Shown: piece by piece, positions 36,407 to 44,954 of the stretch
How positions within the stretch are numbered: position 1 is the first letter of the stretch
Layout of the letters: every line of letters starts with the position of its first letter
Assembly (NCBI GenBank): GCA_024413465.1
Contig: JAKSVU010000007.1
Location: 26,542 to 90,541 of the forward strand
Source of the DNA: Alphaproteobacteria bacterium
Lineage (GTDB): Bacteria; Pseudomonadota; Alphaproteobacteria; CAAGCB01; CAG-977
Reading direction: 5' to 3'
Length of the DNA: 64,000 nucleotides
Notes under the pieces: model-generated
Databases searched by the model: none
What the model saw: only the letters and a program-made list of their open reading frames with translations
What the model was told of the DNA's origin: nothing
Position numbers and translations under genes: made by a program

Positions 36407-36866
36407 CTCCATTCATATCCGCCACCCCAATCAGCAAAGAAGGTTGTTTTTTTCTTACTTTCAGAACAGCATAATAAACATCTGATGGATTAATTGTTTT
36501 CTTTACGTAAAATTTAGTCGAACCAAATAAAATACTTGTTTTCCCATCAATTTTAGCAATTCTGTACTTTAGTAAATTTTGGTAATACAATAACGATTTT
36601 TGGGAATCATAAACTGAATCAAATTGAGCTATTTTACGAGTATCTAAATTAACAACAATAAATCCCCCTCGTAGCTGAACAGCATCAATTGGCATAATAA
36701 GTTGATAAGAAAATTGAATATAATCAGAAAAAAATTTATGACCTTGTTGTACGTCAAAAACAGGAACTAAAACAATATCCCCTTTTTCAAATTGATTTTT
36801 TTTCTGATGATAAAAAAATACTAAACAAATAACGACAAGAAGAGAACAAACTATTCGCTTAATCAT
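36393..36866 (-). CDS. GDYxxLxY-type small membrane-anchored protein
   Basis: 157 residues with an N-terminal helix (IVCSLLVVICLVFFYH) and a beta-rich outer part. FFSDYIQFSYQL fits the GDYxxLxY motif family in degenerate form, and the fold start VLVPVFDVQQG resembles the usual VDPRSLLRG part. It overlaps by 8 bp the gene for a DUF2157/DUF4401-like membrane protein, the usual partner of this family. Function unknown; probably a membrane complex. Confidence 0.6.
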   Translation of the reverse strand: MIKRIVCSLLVVICLVFFYHQKKNQFEKGDIVLVPVFDVQQGHKFFSDYIQFSYQLIMPIDAVQLRGGFIVVNLDTRKIAQFDSVYDSQKSLLYYQNLLKYRIAKIDGKTSILFGSTKFYVKKTINPSDVYYAVLKVRKKQPSLLIGVADMNGVTLN

Positions 36867-37992
36867 GTTGTTTTCTCCAAGCTAATAATAAAAAACATGG
36901 CAAGGAAAGCAATGCAATCCCAAATGCTCCCTGTCTAAAACTCAAACTACAATTTAATAGAATTAAGACAATATCTATTGCAATACATTTTAACAAACAG
37001 AAAAATAGCGTATACGCATTTGTTAGATAGCAAAAAGCTAGTCCTAAAAGCAGAACCATTAAACACATATTTGGAATAAGTGTTAAAAAAACACAAAAAC
37101 TAACAAAAAATAAAAATCTTTCATAAACCGTTAAGTCCGAGAATAACAGGCTATACATACAAATAAAAATGAATTGTAGTAAGAAAACTCCCCATTCTGG
37201 GAAATAAAAACTTTTTACATTTATGGTTGCTATTATATCTTGATACATTAAATAAAAGACATACACTAGAAATAGCAAGCTTATAAAAATAAAAAATGAT
37301 TGATAATACTTGTAAAGGCTTATTCGCTTTAATTTGGGTAAAATATCTTCATCATCTATTTTTTTCCCAAAAAAACTAATGATATCTTGAACACTTTTTG
37401 ATTGAACAGACATCGGAATTTGATTTTTTATTTCGTTTATCAGTAAAAATATTTCAAAACAACACAACAGAATAAAGACAAAATAAAAGTATTGTGAATA
37501 TAAAACACTTTCCTGTGCTGAAAAATATGCCCCTAAAGCTGAAACAAACGTAGCAAAATGAAATTTATTTTCTGAAATTAAAAAACAGATTACCCCCCAG
37601 CATAAAAAAAGATCACCCAATAATATTCCTACCTGATAAACGTAATAAATAACGAAAAGAGTAAGCCCCGCACAAATTTGAGAAAGTAAAATAAATTTAA
37701 ATAATAGGAAAAAACAAAAAATTATCAGTAAATAATAAATCGACTTTTCAGAAAAAATTTCTTGATAAAATCCACATATCAATAAGAACAAAGAAATACA
37801 AAAAAAATAATTACCTATATTTCTAAGTTCCTTTTTTAACTTAAAATTAAAATAAGATCGATCTCGTGTCATATACCCAATCTTAAATAGGGAAAAGACC
37901 GGACAAAATCGATTAAGACATAAAAATAAATTCAACCAAAAATGAACCGGTCTTTCTAAAAAATCCATTAATTTTTTTGTTGGTGTAAACAC
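36859..37992 (-). CDS. DUF4401/DUF2157-like polytopic membrane protein
   Basis: 377 residues with about 10 hydrophobic segments; the GTG at 37992 has GAGGAAAT a few bases before it. The best reason for the family call is the downstream overlap with the GDYxxLxY-type gene, because these two families usually occur together. No catalytic motif is visible. The sequence is Phe/Leu/Ile-rich and weakly conserved. Function unknown. Confidence 0.5.
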   Translation of the reverse strand: MFTPTKKLMDFLERPVHFWLNLFLCLNRFCPVFSLFKIGYMTRDRSYFNFKLKKELRNIGNYFFCISLFLLICGFYQEIFSEKSIYYLLIIFCFFLLFKFILLSQICAGLTLFVIYYVYQVGILLGDLFLCWGVICFLISENKFHFATFVSALGAYFSAQESVLYSQYFYFVFILLCCFEIFLLINEIKNQIPMSVQSKSVQDIISFFGKKIDDEDILPKLKRISLYKYYQSFFIFISLLFLVYVFYLMYQDIIATINVKSFYFPEWGVFLLQFIFICMYSLLFSDLTVYERFLFFVSFCVFLTLIPNMCLMVLLLGLAFCYLTNAYTLFFCLLKCIAIDIVLILLNCSLSFRQGAFGIALLSLPCFLLLAWRKQHD

Positions 37993-38049
37993 GATTTCCT
38001 CAAATAATTTTTCTGTTATTTTTCATTATAATAATTTATAGTGGGAAAC

Positions 38050-39675
38050 ATGAATAGTTTTTTTAAAATTTTATTTCTATTTTTTTTAATTCCTGGATTA
38101 AGTCATGCTCAAACATTTGATAAATCCAAGGAAATGCAACGCATTGCCTACTCTGCAAAAGAAGGCGTTGAAATTTTCGCAGAAGCAACAAATGGGCAAT
38201 GGTGTGATGATATTCCTGCAATAAAAATCTTTGCTCAAAATAATAATGTTTTTGAAGCAGAACAATTATCCAAATTAACAACAAAATTGGGTATCGTTTT
38301 AGAACATGATTGCCCTCAAGCAGGACAAATTATTCTTGATGGCTATGCAAATAATTCCCTAGTTTTTCAAGGAGCTGCTTCTAAAATAGAACGATGGAAA
38401 GCAGAAAAAGGTGCACTTAAGATAAAGATTAGACAGCTTCAAGCCAACACTGTTCGACAAACAACAACTGACTTTGATATTCACCATTGGACACCACCTG
38501 CTGATAAACAAAAAATTGAAGCCCATATCGATTCTTCCGCCCTTGAATATCGTCTTTACTCAAAGACAAAGACTTGTTCTATATTATATACAACTGATAA
38601 ACCAGCATACTTAATGAATAAATGGACAATTACAGTTGGAAACAATTCATGTAGTGAAAACCTCGTATATGGTCGAGCTGAAGTTTCCGTTTTTAATGAA
38701 AAAGGAAATTTTGTAGAAACACTTGATGGATATTTTACAGAAGGTCGATTTACAGGCAGAAAAAATTTAAACGTAGTCTTATTGAACAGATATGGCCAGG
38801 GAAAAGAAACTCAAGCAATTAGTTATCTTATTGATACCGATCCTGAACTAAAAATACATTACGTCGGTTTCTTAAAAGCTCCATATAATGCCAAATCTGG
38901 GAAGTATGCTCATTGGCAAGGATGTTCGCCATTTACTATTGCAGCCGTAACAGAAAATGAGTCTTTATTTTTAGATAAACAAATTACAGAAAATATCATT
39001 CATGCTGCTCAAAGCTATGCTGACATTGTTTGTAATGGCGTTACAAATATGAATTTCTTTGCAACAACTGTCCCACAAAATATTCCTGGAATGGATATTC
39101 CAGATTCCTCAAACAATGAGGATAAAACCGATCTTATTTTCTCAGCTCAACTCACCAGAAAACCTGGAAAAAATTGGCAAATTATTTCTGATACACAACA
39201 AAATTTAGCAAAATATCGAGAACTCGAACATAAGAATGAAGAGTTGCGAGAACACCAATTAATGATGGCTGATTATAATGAACTTTTGAAAACAGATTAT
39301 CTTGGACGCCTTGCTTACTTAATTGGCGAAGAAAGAATTGATAATTTGCAAGCAATGACTATTGCCAGTAAAATCACGCAACGTCCTATTCCCGTAAATT
39401 TACTTGTTAGAATTCAATCTGCTGGCATCAAAACAGCTGTTGCAGATTGGCCTATCACTTTTGAAATTGAAGAAACAAGTGGTTTAATTATAAGAACTGG
39501 ATGGCATTTAATTAGTGGATTTTTAGATTTTGATAATAAAAAGAATACTATTTCTTTCAAGTTAAATTCAGCTACTGTTTGTGATCAAGATGCTTGTGCT
39601 GAAGTTTCTGATTTAACTTCTTTGATTCGACGTCGTTTTGAAAAACCAAACTGGAAACCATGGAGAGAAGAATAA
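38050..39675 (+). CDS. Secreted protein of unknown function
   Basis: 541 residues from the ATG at 38050 (a GTG three codons earlier is in frame). A signal peptide (MNSFFKILFLFFLIPGLSHA) is followed by a mature chain with Cys scattered singly (QWCDDIP, EHDCPQAG, KTCSILY, NNSCSENL, QGCSPFT, IVCNGV, ATVCDQDACAEV), as in periplasmic disulfide proteins. A predicted helix-rich part lies around residues 395-420 (KYRELEHKNEELREHQ). No family was recognised. Its stop overlaps the start of the next gene (TAATG), so the two act together. Confidence 0.65.
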   Translation: MNSFFKILFLFFLIPGLSHAQTFDKSKEMQRIAYSAKEGVEIFAEATNGQWCDDIPAIKIFAQNNNVFEAEQLSKLTTKLGIVLEHDCPQAGQIILDGYANNSLVFQGAASKIERWKAEKGALKIKIRQLQANTVRQTTTDFDIHHWTPPADKQKIEAHIDSSALEYRLYSKTKTCSILYTTDKPAYLMNKWTITVGNNSCSENLVYGRAEVSVFNEKGNFVETLDGYFTEGRFTGRKNLNVVLLNRYGQGKETQAISYLIDTDPELKIHYVGFLKAPYNAKSGKYAHWQGCSPFTIAAVTENESLFLDKQITENIIHAAQSYADIVCNGVTNMNFFATTVPQNIPGMDIPDSSNNEDKTDLIFSAQLTRKPGKNWQIISDTQQNLAKYRELEHKNEELREHQLMMADYNELLKTDYLGRLAYLIGEERIDNLQAMTIASKITQRPIPVNLLVRIQSAGIKTAVADWPITFEIEETSGLIIRTGWHLISGFLDFDNKKNTISFKLNSATVCDQDACAEVSDLTSLIRRRFEKPNWKPWREE

Positions 39676-40703
39676 TGACAAAAACAATGTGGATAGCTGT
39701 AGTTATTCTCTTTTTATTGTTCACAGGATGTGGCATTTTCATCTTTATTTTACAACAAGAAGAAACCGAACAAGTTTCCCAGCATTTTTTAGTAAAGAAC
39801 AGAATACAGAACAATATTTCATTTCAACAAACGGGAATGTCATTAACCGATGAACTAAACGTCAAAAAAGCAACCATTAAGTTGAATTACCTTCCTAATT
39901 TTAATATCGAAATTGATGAAATTGATATTCATTCATACACAGAAATTCAACATATTGCTTCTGAATTAAACATGACAATGCATCATGTTCGATTTTCTCT
40001 GCTAAATTTAATTCATAGCCTAAAAATAGATAATGATGATATCATTTTTAATTTAAGTGACTTTTCTCCTGCTAATGATTTATGGAACAAACCTCTTTAC
40101 GCTCTTTTACTTGCTGGTGCAGATCAAATAGATGCAACCATAAATATAAAATATAACTATGCTCCTTTAGCTCGTGATATGTCTCTTCAAATAACGATAG
40201 ATGACAATTACATTGGAAGACTTTTTGTCCATTTTAAATTTGACGATATAACAAATGCAAAACAAGGACGCTTATTAATTGCATTAAAAAATATGCTTCA
40301 AAAGAATGTTTTTGAAAAAGAACTTTCATCATTTTTAAAAAATACTGTTGTTACATACTTTGATATCAATTACGTCAACAATGGATTAATTGATGGATAT
40401 AAAAAATACGTTGATTCACTTTATTTACGTCTACCTGGTCAAAACAGTAAATCTGAATTGAGTGAAAATACTATTCAAGGTATTGTCAAATATATGCTTT
40501 TAACAAATGCTCATCGAGATCATAATACTGAACTTATCAATGAAGTTGCATATTTTATTAAAAACCCAAATGAAATTACAATCCAAAGTAAATCAGGGAA
40601 AAGTATTAATTTATCTTCGCTTTCCGGAGATTTAAAACGCCAATTAACCGATTTTCTATTAAAGATGAACGTTTCTATAACAACAAAGAAATCAGCGAAG
40701 TAA
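39675..40703 (+). CDS. Membrane-anchored protein of unknown function
   Basis: 342 residues from the ATG at 39675, preceded by GGAGAGAAG. One N-terminal helix (MWIAVVILFLLFTGCGIFIF) anchors a large outer domain with alternating beta strands (ATIKLNYLPNFNIEIDEIDI, MSLQITIDDNYIGRLFVHFK) and a C-terminal helical part. The Cys in FTGCG is inside the helix and might be a lipidation site, but an anchor is more likely. Coupling to the secreted partner suggests a periplasmic or envelope complex. I do not recognise the family. Confidence 0.6.
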   Translation: MTKTMWIAVVILFLLFTGCGIFIFILQQEETEQVSQHFLVKNRIQNNISFQQTGMSLTDELNVKKATIKLNYLPNFNIEIDEIDIHSYTEIQHIASELNMTMHHVRFSLLNLIHSLKIDNDDIIFNLSDFSPANDLWNKPLYALLLAGADQIDATINIKYNYAPLARDMSLQITIDDNYIGRLFVHFKFDDITNAKQGRLLIALKNMLQKNVFEKELSSFLKNTVVTYFDINYVNNGLIDGYKKYVDSLYLRLPGQNSKSELSENTIQGIVKYMLLTNAHRDHNTELINEVAYFIKNPNEITIQSKSGKSINLSSLSGDLKRQLTDFLLKMNVSITTKKSAK

Positions 40704-40826
40704 AACAAAATGAAATATACTGGTGAAGACAATCTTGAAATAATATTTGATAGACTCTTCCATTCAGCAGATTATTTGACAAACTAACAGGTGGAAAATT
40801 TTTAGGTAAAAATATTTTTATATGTG

Positions 40827-40866
40827 CAAAAAAAAGAGGGTAGATTTTCATCTACCCCTTTTTTTC
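40827..40866. terminator. Bidirectional terminator between the 39.7-40.7 kb gene and rplQ
   Basis: An 8-bp stem (GGGTAGAT / ATCTACCC) with a 4-nt loop has a T-run on either side. It can end both the plus-strand pair and the minus-strand ribosomal operon. The remaining 120 bp of this gap hold no convincing gene. Confidence 0.85.
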
Positions 40867-40880
40867 AAGATGCAGAATAA

Positions 40881-41300
40881 TTATTTTTCTTCTGCTTTTT
40901 CTTCAACAACGACGACACCTGAGTCTTGACCCTTAGCATTGACATCACGGTCAACTAATTCAATCAAGGCCATTGGAGCGCAATCGCCGTAACGCAAACC
41001 AGCTTTCAATACACGTGTATATCCGCCTTTGCGATCTTTGTATCTTGGAGCCAACGTCGCAATCAACTTGTCGGCCATCTTTTCATCACGCAAGAACTCA
41101 ACCAACTGACGACGTTTGTGCAAATCACCGACTTTAGCAATCGTGATGAGCTTTTCAAAGACTGGGCGCAGTTCCTTAGCCTTTGGTAACGTTGTTTTGA
41201 TTTGTTCATGTTTAATTAACGCATTTGCCATGTTAGCAAACATAGCACGACGGTGTGCGAATGATTTATTCAGCTTACGCTTACTATTACGATGATTCAT
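40881..41300 (-). CDS. rplQ: Ribosomal protein L17
   Basis: 139 residues, large-subunit protein. It begins [20 protein letters not shown] and contains [20 protein letters not shown], the family hallmarks, then RLVELVDR-like [11 protein letters not shown] Glu/Val-rich tail of about 20 residues extends beyond the usual core. It is last in the alpha operon, 124 bp after rpoA. Confidence 0.97.
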   Translation of the reverse strand: MNHRNSKRKLNKSFAHRRAMFANMANALIKHEQIKTTLPKAKELRPVFEKLITIAKVGDLHKRRQLVEFLRDEKMADKLIATLAPRYKDRKGGYTRVLKAGLRYGDCAPMALIELVDRDVNAKGQDSGVVVVEEKAEEK

Positions 41301-41424
41301 TTTTACCTCCTATCTGGGTTTCGCGCACGAAACCGATAAAAACACCTTCAACACCGTTCCATATAAACTCTTCGCGTCATCTATACAGATCCCGAATGCC
41401 GAAGTCCTAATCAACTCTGATTAG

Positions 41425-42453
41425 TTAAAATTGATCCTCTGTCATTTCTTTAGAAAGAGCTTCTTTATCTTCAGGGGACAAATCTGCCCAACCTTCATAC
41501 TTCTTGCCCAATTCTAAATCTTTGTCCTTGAGGATGGACTTGATTTCGTTCAATGATTTGCGACCAAAATTTGGTGTTCTCAACATTTCTTGTTCGCTCT
41601 TTTGAACCAAATCACCCAAGTAAGTAATTTTGTCATTTTTCAAACAATTTGCAGAACGGACTGACAATTCCAATTCATCCACCTTAAGCAATAAAGCTTT
41701 AGGGAACGGTAATTCGTTTTTCTTTTCTGCTGTTTTGTCTTCTTCCGGTTCATCGAAATTCACTAATAATTTCAACTGATCAACCAAAATGCGTGCAGCA
41801 AAACCAATAGCATCACGAGGTGTAACTGCACCGTTTGTTTCAACGGTTATTGTCAACTTATCGTAATCTGTTTTATCGCCAACACGAGCATTTTCGACGT
41901 CATATTGAACTTTTGAAACTGGACTGTAAATTGAATCAACAGGAATCCATTGTGGCATATCTTCAATCAATTTACGATTATCAGAATAAGGAACATATCC
42001 CTTACCTGTGCCAACCTTTAATTCCATATTCAATTCAGCACCTTTGTCCAAAGTGCAAATGACTAAATCTTTATTCATGATTTCAATATCATGAGCAGTT
42101 TCAATCATTCCAGCAGTAACTGTGCAAGGACCTTTTGCCTTCAAGGACATATCATGTGGATTTTCGCCATCAAATTTCAATGCCAACATTTTGATGTTCA
42201 AAATGATTTCTGTAACATCTTCACGAACACCTTCAATTGAAGAAAATTCGTGGTCAACACCTTCAATCTTAATAGCTGTCACAGCAGCCCCTTGCAATGA
42301 AGATAACAATACGCGACGTAAAGAGTTGCCTAATGTCATCCCATAACCGCGTTCCAAAGGTTCTAATGTATAAGTACCTTTACGGTCCTTTTCTTCACCG
42401 ACTGTTTTTATATCATTTGGCTTTACTAAACTTTGCCAATTATCTTGAATCAC
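41425..42453 (-). CDS. rpoA: RNA polymerase alpha subunit
   Basis: 342 residues. The N-terminal assembly domain has [20 protein letters not shown] and [20 protein letters not shown]; the C-terminal DNA-binding domain has [20 protein letters not shown] and [14 protein letters not shown], both used for promoter UP elements and activator contacts. The acidic C-terminus ([17 protein letters not shown]) is slightly longer than in enterics. It lies 85 bp after rpsK. Confidence 0.98.
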   Translation of the reverse strand: MIQDNWQSLVKPNDIKTVGEEKDRKGTYTLEPLERGYGMTLGNSLRRVLLSSLQGAAVTAIKIEGVDHEFSSIEGVREDVTEIILNIKMLALKFDGENPHDMSLKAKGPCTVTAGMIETAHDIEIMNKDLVICTLDKGAELNMELKVGTGKGYVPYSDNRKLIEDMPQWIPVDSIYSPVSKVQYDVENARVGDKTDYDKLTITVETNGAVTPRDAIGFAARILVDQLKLLVNFDEPEEDKTAEKKNELPFPKALLLKVDELELSVRSANCLKNDKITYLGDLVQKSEQEMLRTPNFGRKSLNEIKSILKDKDLELGKKYEGWADLSPEDKEALSKEMTEDQF

Positions 42454-42538
42454 GAGTATTCTCCTGCTTTTACAAATAGTGTCTAAAAGACACCGACCTT
42501 AACGAATGGAAAGCAAAAAACTTTCCATAGTCCAACGA

Positions 42539-42931
42539 CTAAACGCGACGACGTTTACGAGGACGACAACCGTTGTGTGGAACTGCTGTTACATCACGAA
42601 TAGCCGTAATTGTAAAACCAACAGCTTGCAAAGCACGGAGAGCAGATTCACGGCCTGCGCCTGGACCTTTTACCCATACTTCTAATGTTTTCATTCCATG
42701 TTCAGCAGCTTTCTTACCTGCATCTTCAGCTGTTACTTGTGCTGCATATGGAGTCGATTTACGAGAACCTTTAAAACCATGTGCACCAGCAGAAGACCAA
42801 GAAATAGCATTTCCCTGAGCATCTGTGATTGTCACTTTAGAATTGTTAAACGTTGAATTGACGTGTGCAATTCCAGCAGTGATATTTTTACGTTCGCTTT
42901 TCTTTGTACGAACCTGTGTTGTCTTTGCCAT
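42539..42931 (-). CDS. rpsK: Ribosomal protein S11
   Basis: 130 residues of the small-subunit platform. Family motifs are [34 protein letters not shown] and [18 protein letters not shown] at the C-terminus. It starts 18 bp after rpsM. Confidence 0.98.
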   Translation of the reverse strand: MAKTTQVRTKKSERKNITAGIAHVNSTFNNSKVTITDAQGNAISWSSAGAHGFKGSRKSTPYAAQVTAEDAGKKAAEHGMKTLEVWVKGPGAGRESALRALQAVGFTITAIRDVTAVPHNGCRPRKRRRV

Positions 42932-42949
42932 GAATTAATCACCTTTCAA

Positions 42950-43324
42950 TTAAACAACTTTTTTCTTGCCTGCGATTGGTTTCGCTGGACCTTTACGCGT
43001 ACGAGCATTCGTATGTGTTCTTTGTCCACGAACAGGCAAACCTTTACGATGACGTAAGCCACGATAGCAGCCTAAATCCATCAAGCGTTTGATATTTACA
43101 CCAACTTCACGACGAAGTTCACCTTCAACGTGATAGTCATGGTCAATTAATTCACGTAACTTCAAAACATCGTCATCTGTCAAATCGTTTACACGACGTG
43201 ATTCTTCGATGTTCAACTTCCCGCAGATTTCGCGGGCTAATGTCCGACCGATTCCGTGAATGTAGGTCAATGCGATGACCACACGTTTTCCTGTCGGAAT
43301 ATTTACACCAGCAATACGTGCCAA
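42950..43324 (-). CDS. rpsM: Ribosomal protein S13 (TTG start)
   Basis: 124 residues of the 30S head. The start codon is TTG: the canonical N-terminus (M)[20 protein letters not shown] begins exactly there, with AGGAG seven bases before it, and no ATG is nearby. [31 protein letters not shown] and the basic tail [14 protein letters not shown] complete the family pattern. A TTG start is rare in ribosomal genes and may limit expression. It is first in the separated alpha operon. Confidence 0.97.
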   Translation of the reverse strand: MARIAGVNIPTGKRVVIALTYIHGIGRTLAREICGKLNIEESRRVNDLTDDDVLKLRELIDHDYHVEGELRREVGVNIKRLMDLGCYRGLRHRKGLPVRGQRTHTNARTRKGPAKPIAGKKKVV

Positions 43325-43384
43325 GTTAAATCTCCTATAAACAAATCATAAACCTTGTTCCGCCTAATAGCGCAACAAACATAC

Positions 43385-43408
43385 AGGGTGTATATACTGC
43401 GACACCCT
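43385..43408 (-). promoter_or_regulatory. Leader hairpin upstream of rpsM
   Basis: AGGGTGT / ACACCCT forms a perfect 7-bp stem with a 10-nt loop, 61 bp before the rpsM start. No T-run follows. It could be a binding site for a ribosomal protein that controls the operon. Confidence 0.4.
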
Positions 43409-43419
43409 ATAGCGTGCCT

Positions 43420-43448
43420 AACTTATATGAATCAAGCGAAAGAGTCAA
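43420..43448 (-). promoter_or_regulatory. Likely promoter of rpsM-rpsK-rpoA-rplQ
   Basis: TTGACT (43443-43448) and TAAGTT (43420-43425) with a 17-bp spacer on the minus strand. A promoter is needed here because the preceding gene and adk are each followed by a terminator. Confidence 0.4.
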
Positions 43449-43485
43449 GAAATTTAACAAATTTTTATTAAATTGTCTTTCTGAT

Positions 43486-43523
43486 AAAAAAAATGACTTC
43501 AAAAATAGAAGTCACTTTTTTTA
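43486..43523 (-). terminator. Terminator after the 43.5-44.8 kb gene
   Basis: A 7-bp stem (TGACTTC / GAAGTCA) flanked by A- and T-runs, 26 bp past the stop on the minus strand. Confidence 0.8.
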
Positions 43524-43548
43524 GATACCTAAATCAAACAAAAATTTT

Positions 43549-44790
43549 TTATCTACCATTTTTAAAATGTTGCAACATTGCAATGTTCTGAACCATATTA
43601 TCTTGAACACTTTTCGATGCTACTTCTTGTTTATGTGTATTTTCCGCACCTGCATGAGTTTTTTCAGCAGCATTTATCAATTGTCTAAACGTTTGATCCA
43701 TTGGTTTTCCACCATTAACAATATACATATCTACGGCTGACATATCACATGTCCCTGATTTATTATTCTGATATTTAGCAATTGTTACAGACGCATCAAA
43801 CATATCTATCGTCAAAGATAATGTTCTTGGTGTTTTTAAAATAGAACCATCTGTTCCTGCATATGGCTTTCCATTTTGAGTACATACCTTTGTGATAACA
43901 GAATCAGCATCAATATGTTCATTAAAGCAATGTTTTAAAACATCGCCTTTTAATTGTTGGCTAATATTTGCTTCATATTCAAGCATTGTTTGATCATAAC
44001 CAGTTGAATAAGGAATATCATCATACCATGACAACATCGTTTCCGTCATTGTCGTATTTGAATTTTTCCCATATTGTTTAGCATTTTTCTCAAACGTTTG
44101 CGTAATATGTGGGTGAGATTTTGCAAAACTATTCCATATCAAAGAATCTCCTTGTTCACGCATTTCGTAAGAAAACTTTGCTTGAGTTGCCATTGCATCT
44201 GCTTCCATAGCACGGCTCAAAATAGTGTTATCAAGAAAAGTATAATATACGTTTGATTTTGGATTTAAATCATGATCTTGTTTAGAATGTTTTCCTTCAT
44301 GAATTAAACATGATGCCAACGTATTATCGTCAAAATTTGTATTCAAAACAATAGCATTTGCACTTGGATCAAAAAAACCAATCGTTGTTGCATCTGCTTT
44401 ATCAACTGTCAATGTTGTTCCTTGTTCTGAAATTGCAAGTAAAACTTCTCGACCAGTCTCACTTTTCGTTGCACCATTAACAAAATCTTGCAAACGAACA
44501 AAAGAAATACTATCATTCGGGATAGCCGTATAAGAACACAATGTATCTCCTTGTTCAGTAATTGCATAAGCTGTTGTTGGCTTACTATAATCTATCTGTG
44601 TTGTTTTTTGAACGTTATCTGTGTGTTCTGATTCAACGTTTGGATTTGAACAACCAACAGCAAAAGCTGTTGCTAAAATTCCAGCACCAATCACCATAGA
44701 TTTTTTTAATTTATTATCTAAGTTTTTCAAACCACTTTTAAATTTTTGAACTGAACCTTTTGCGAAAAACTCTTCTGTATTCTCTGACAT
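43549..44790 (-). CDS. DUF6782-like putative metallopeptidase, lipoprotein-like
   Basis: 413 residues. After a charged n-region of about 31 residues comes a hydrophobic helix and a lipobox-like AFAVGC (Cys47), so it may be a lipoprotein, though the n-region is unusually long. A zinc-type motif HEGKH (H164-H168) and a Glu 28 residues later in SRAMEADAMATQ (E196) match the 18 kb paralog. The segment between Ser110 and Glu196 aligns with it throughout. The tail is VQNIAMLQHFKNGR, the shared C-terminal signature. It is inserted between adk and rpsM with its own promoter and terminator; no such gene normally lies there. Confidence 0.7.
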   Translation of the reverse strand: MSENTEEFFAKGSVQKFKSGLKNLDNKLKKSMVIGAGILATAFAVGCSNPNVESEHTDNVQKTTQIDYSKPTTAYAITEQGDTLCSYTAIPNDSISFVRLQDFVNGATKSETGREVLLAISEQGTTLTVDKADATTIGFFDPSANAIVLNTNFDDNTLASCLIHEGKHSKQDHDLNPKSNVYYTFLDNTILSRAMEADAMATQAKFSYEMREQGDSLIWNSFAKSHPHITQTFEKNAKQYGKNSNTTMTETMLSWYDDIPYSTGYDQTMLEYEANISQQLKGDVLKHCFNEHIDADSVITKVCTQNGKPYAGTDGSILKTPRTLSLTIDMFDASVTIAKYQNNKSGTCDMSAVDMYIVNGGKPMDQTFRQLINAAEKTHAGAENTHKQEVASKSVQDNMVQNIAMLQHFKNGR

Positions 44791-44823
44791 AATTCTTGGC
44801 CCTTTTAAGATTAATCTAGTTTT

Positions 44824-44885
44824 ATTTTACATAACTTTTCATTCGAATCAAGAAAATTATAGACAATTTTTATATTTTTTTTGTC
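44824..44885 (-). promoter_or_regulatory. Promoter with GACA/TGTC inverted repeat of the 43.5-44.8 kb gene
   Basis: A 24-bp inverted repeat (GACAA...TTGTC, 44862-44885) precedes a sigma70-like pair on the minus strand: TTGATT (44846-44851), 16-bp spacer, TAAAAT (44824-44829). The repeat ends 10 bp before the -35; in the HNH operon the gap is 9 bp. Confidence 0.45.
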
Positions 44886-44909
44886 AAAAATTATAAAAAA
44901 TCTATTCAT

Positions 44910-44941
44910 AAAAAAAAGAAGCTGATTTTCTATCAGCTCCT
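44910..44941 (-). terminator. Terminator after adk
   Basis: GCTGAT / ATCAGC stem with a 5-nt loop, followed by a T-run on the minus strand. It ends the spc operon before the inserted metallopeptidase gene. Confidence 0.75.
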
Positions 44942-44954
44942 TAATCAAACTAAA

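Noticed and set aside
40710..40787. A 25-codon frame after the 39.7-40.7 kb gene
   Set aside because: It has an ATG but no ribosome-binding site, ends in the terminator region and matches no family; too little to call a gene.
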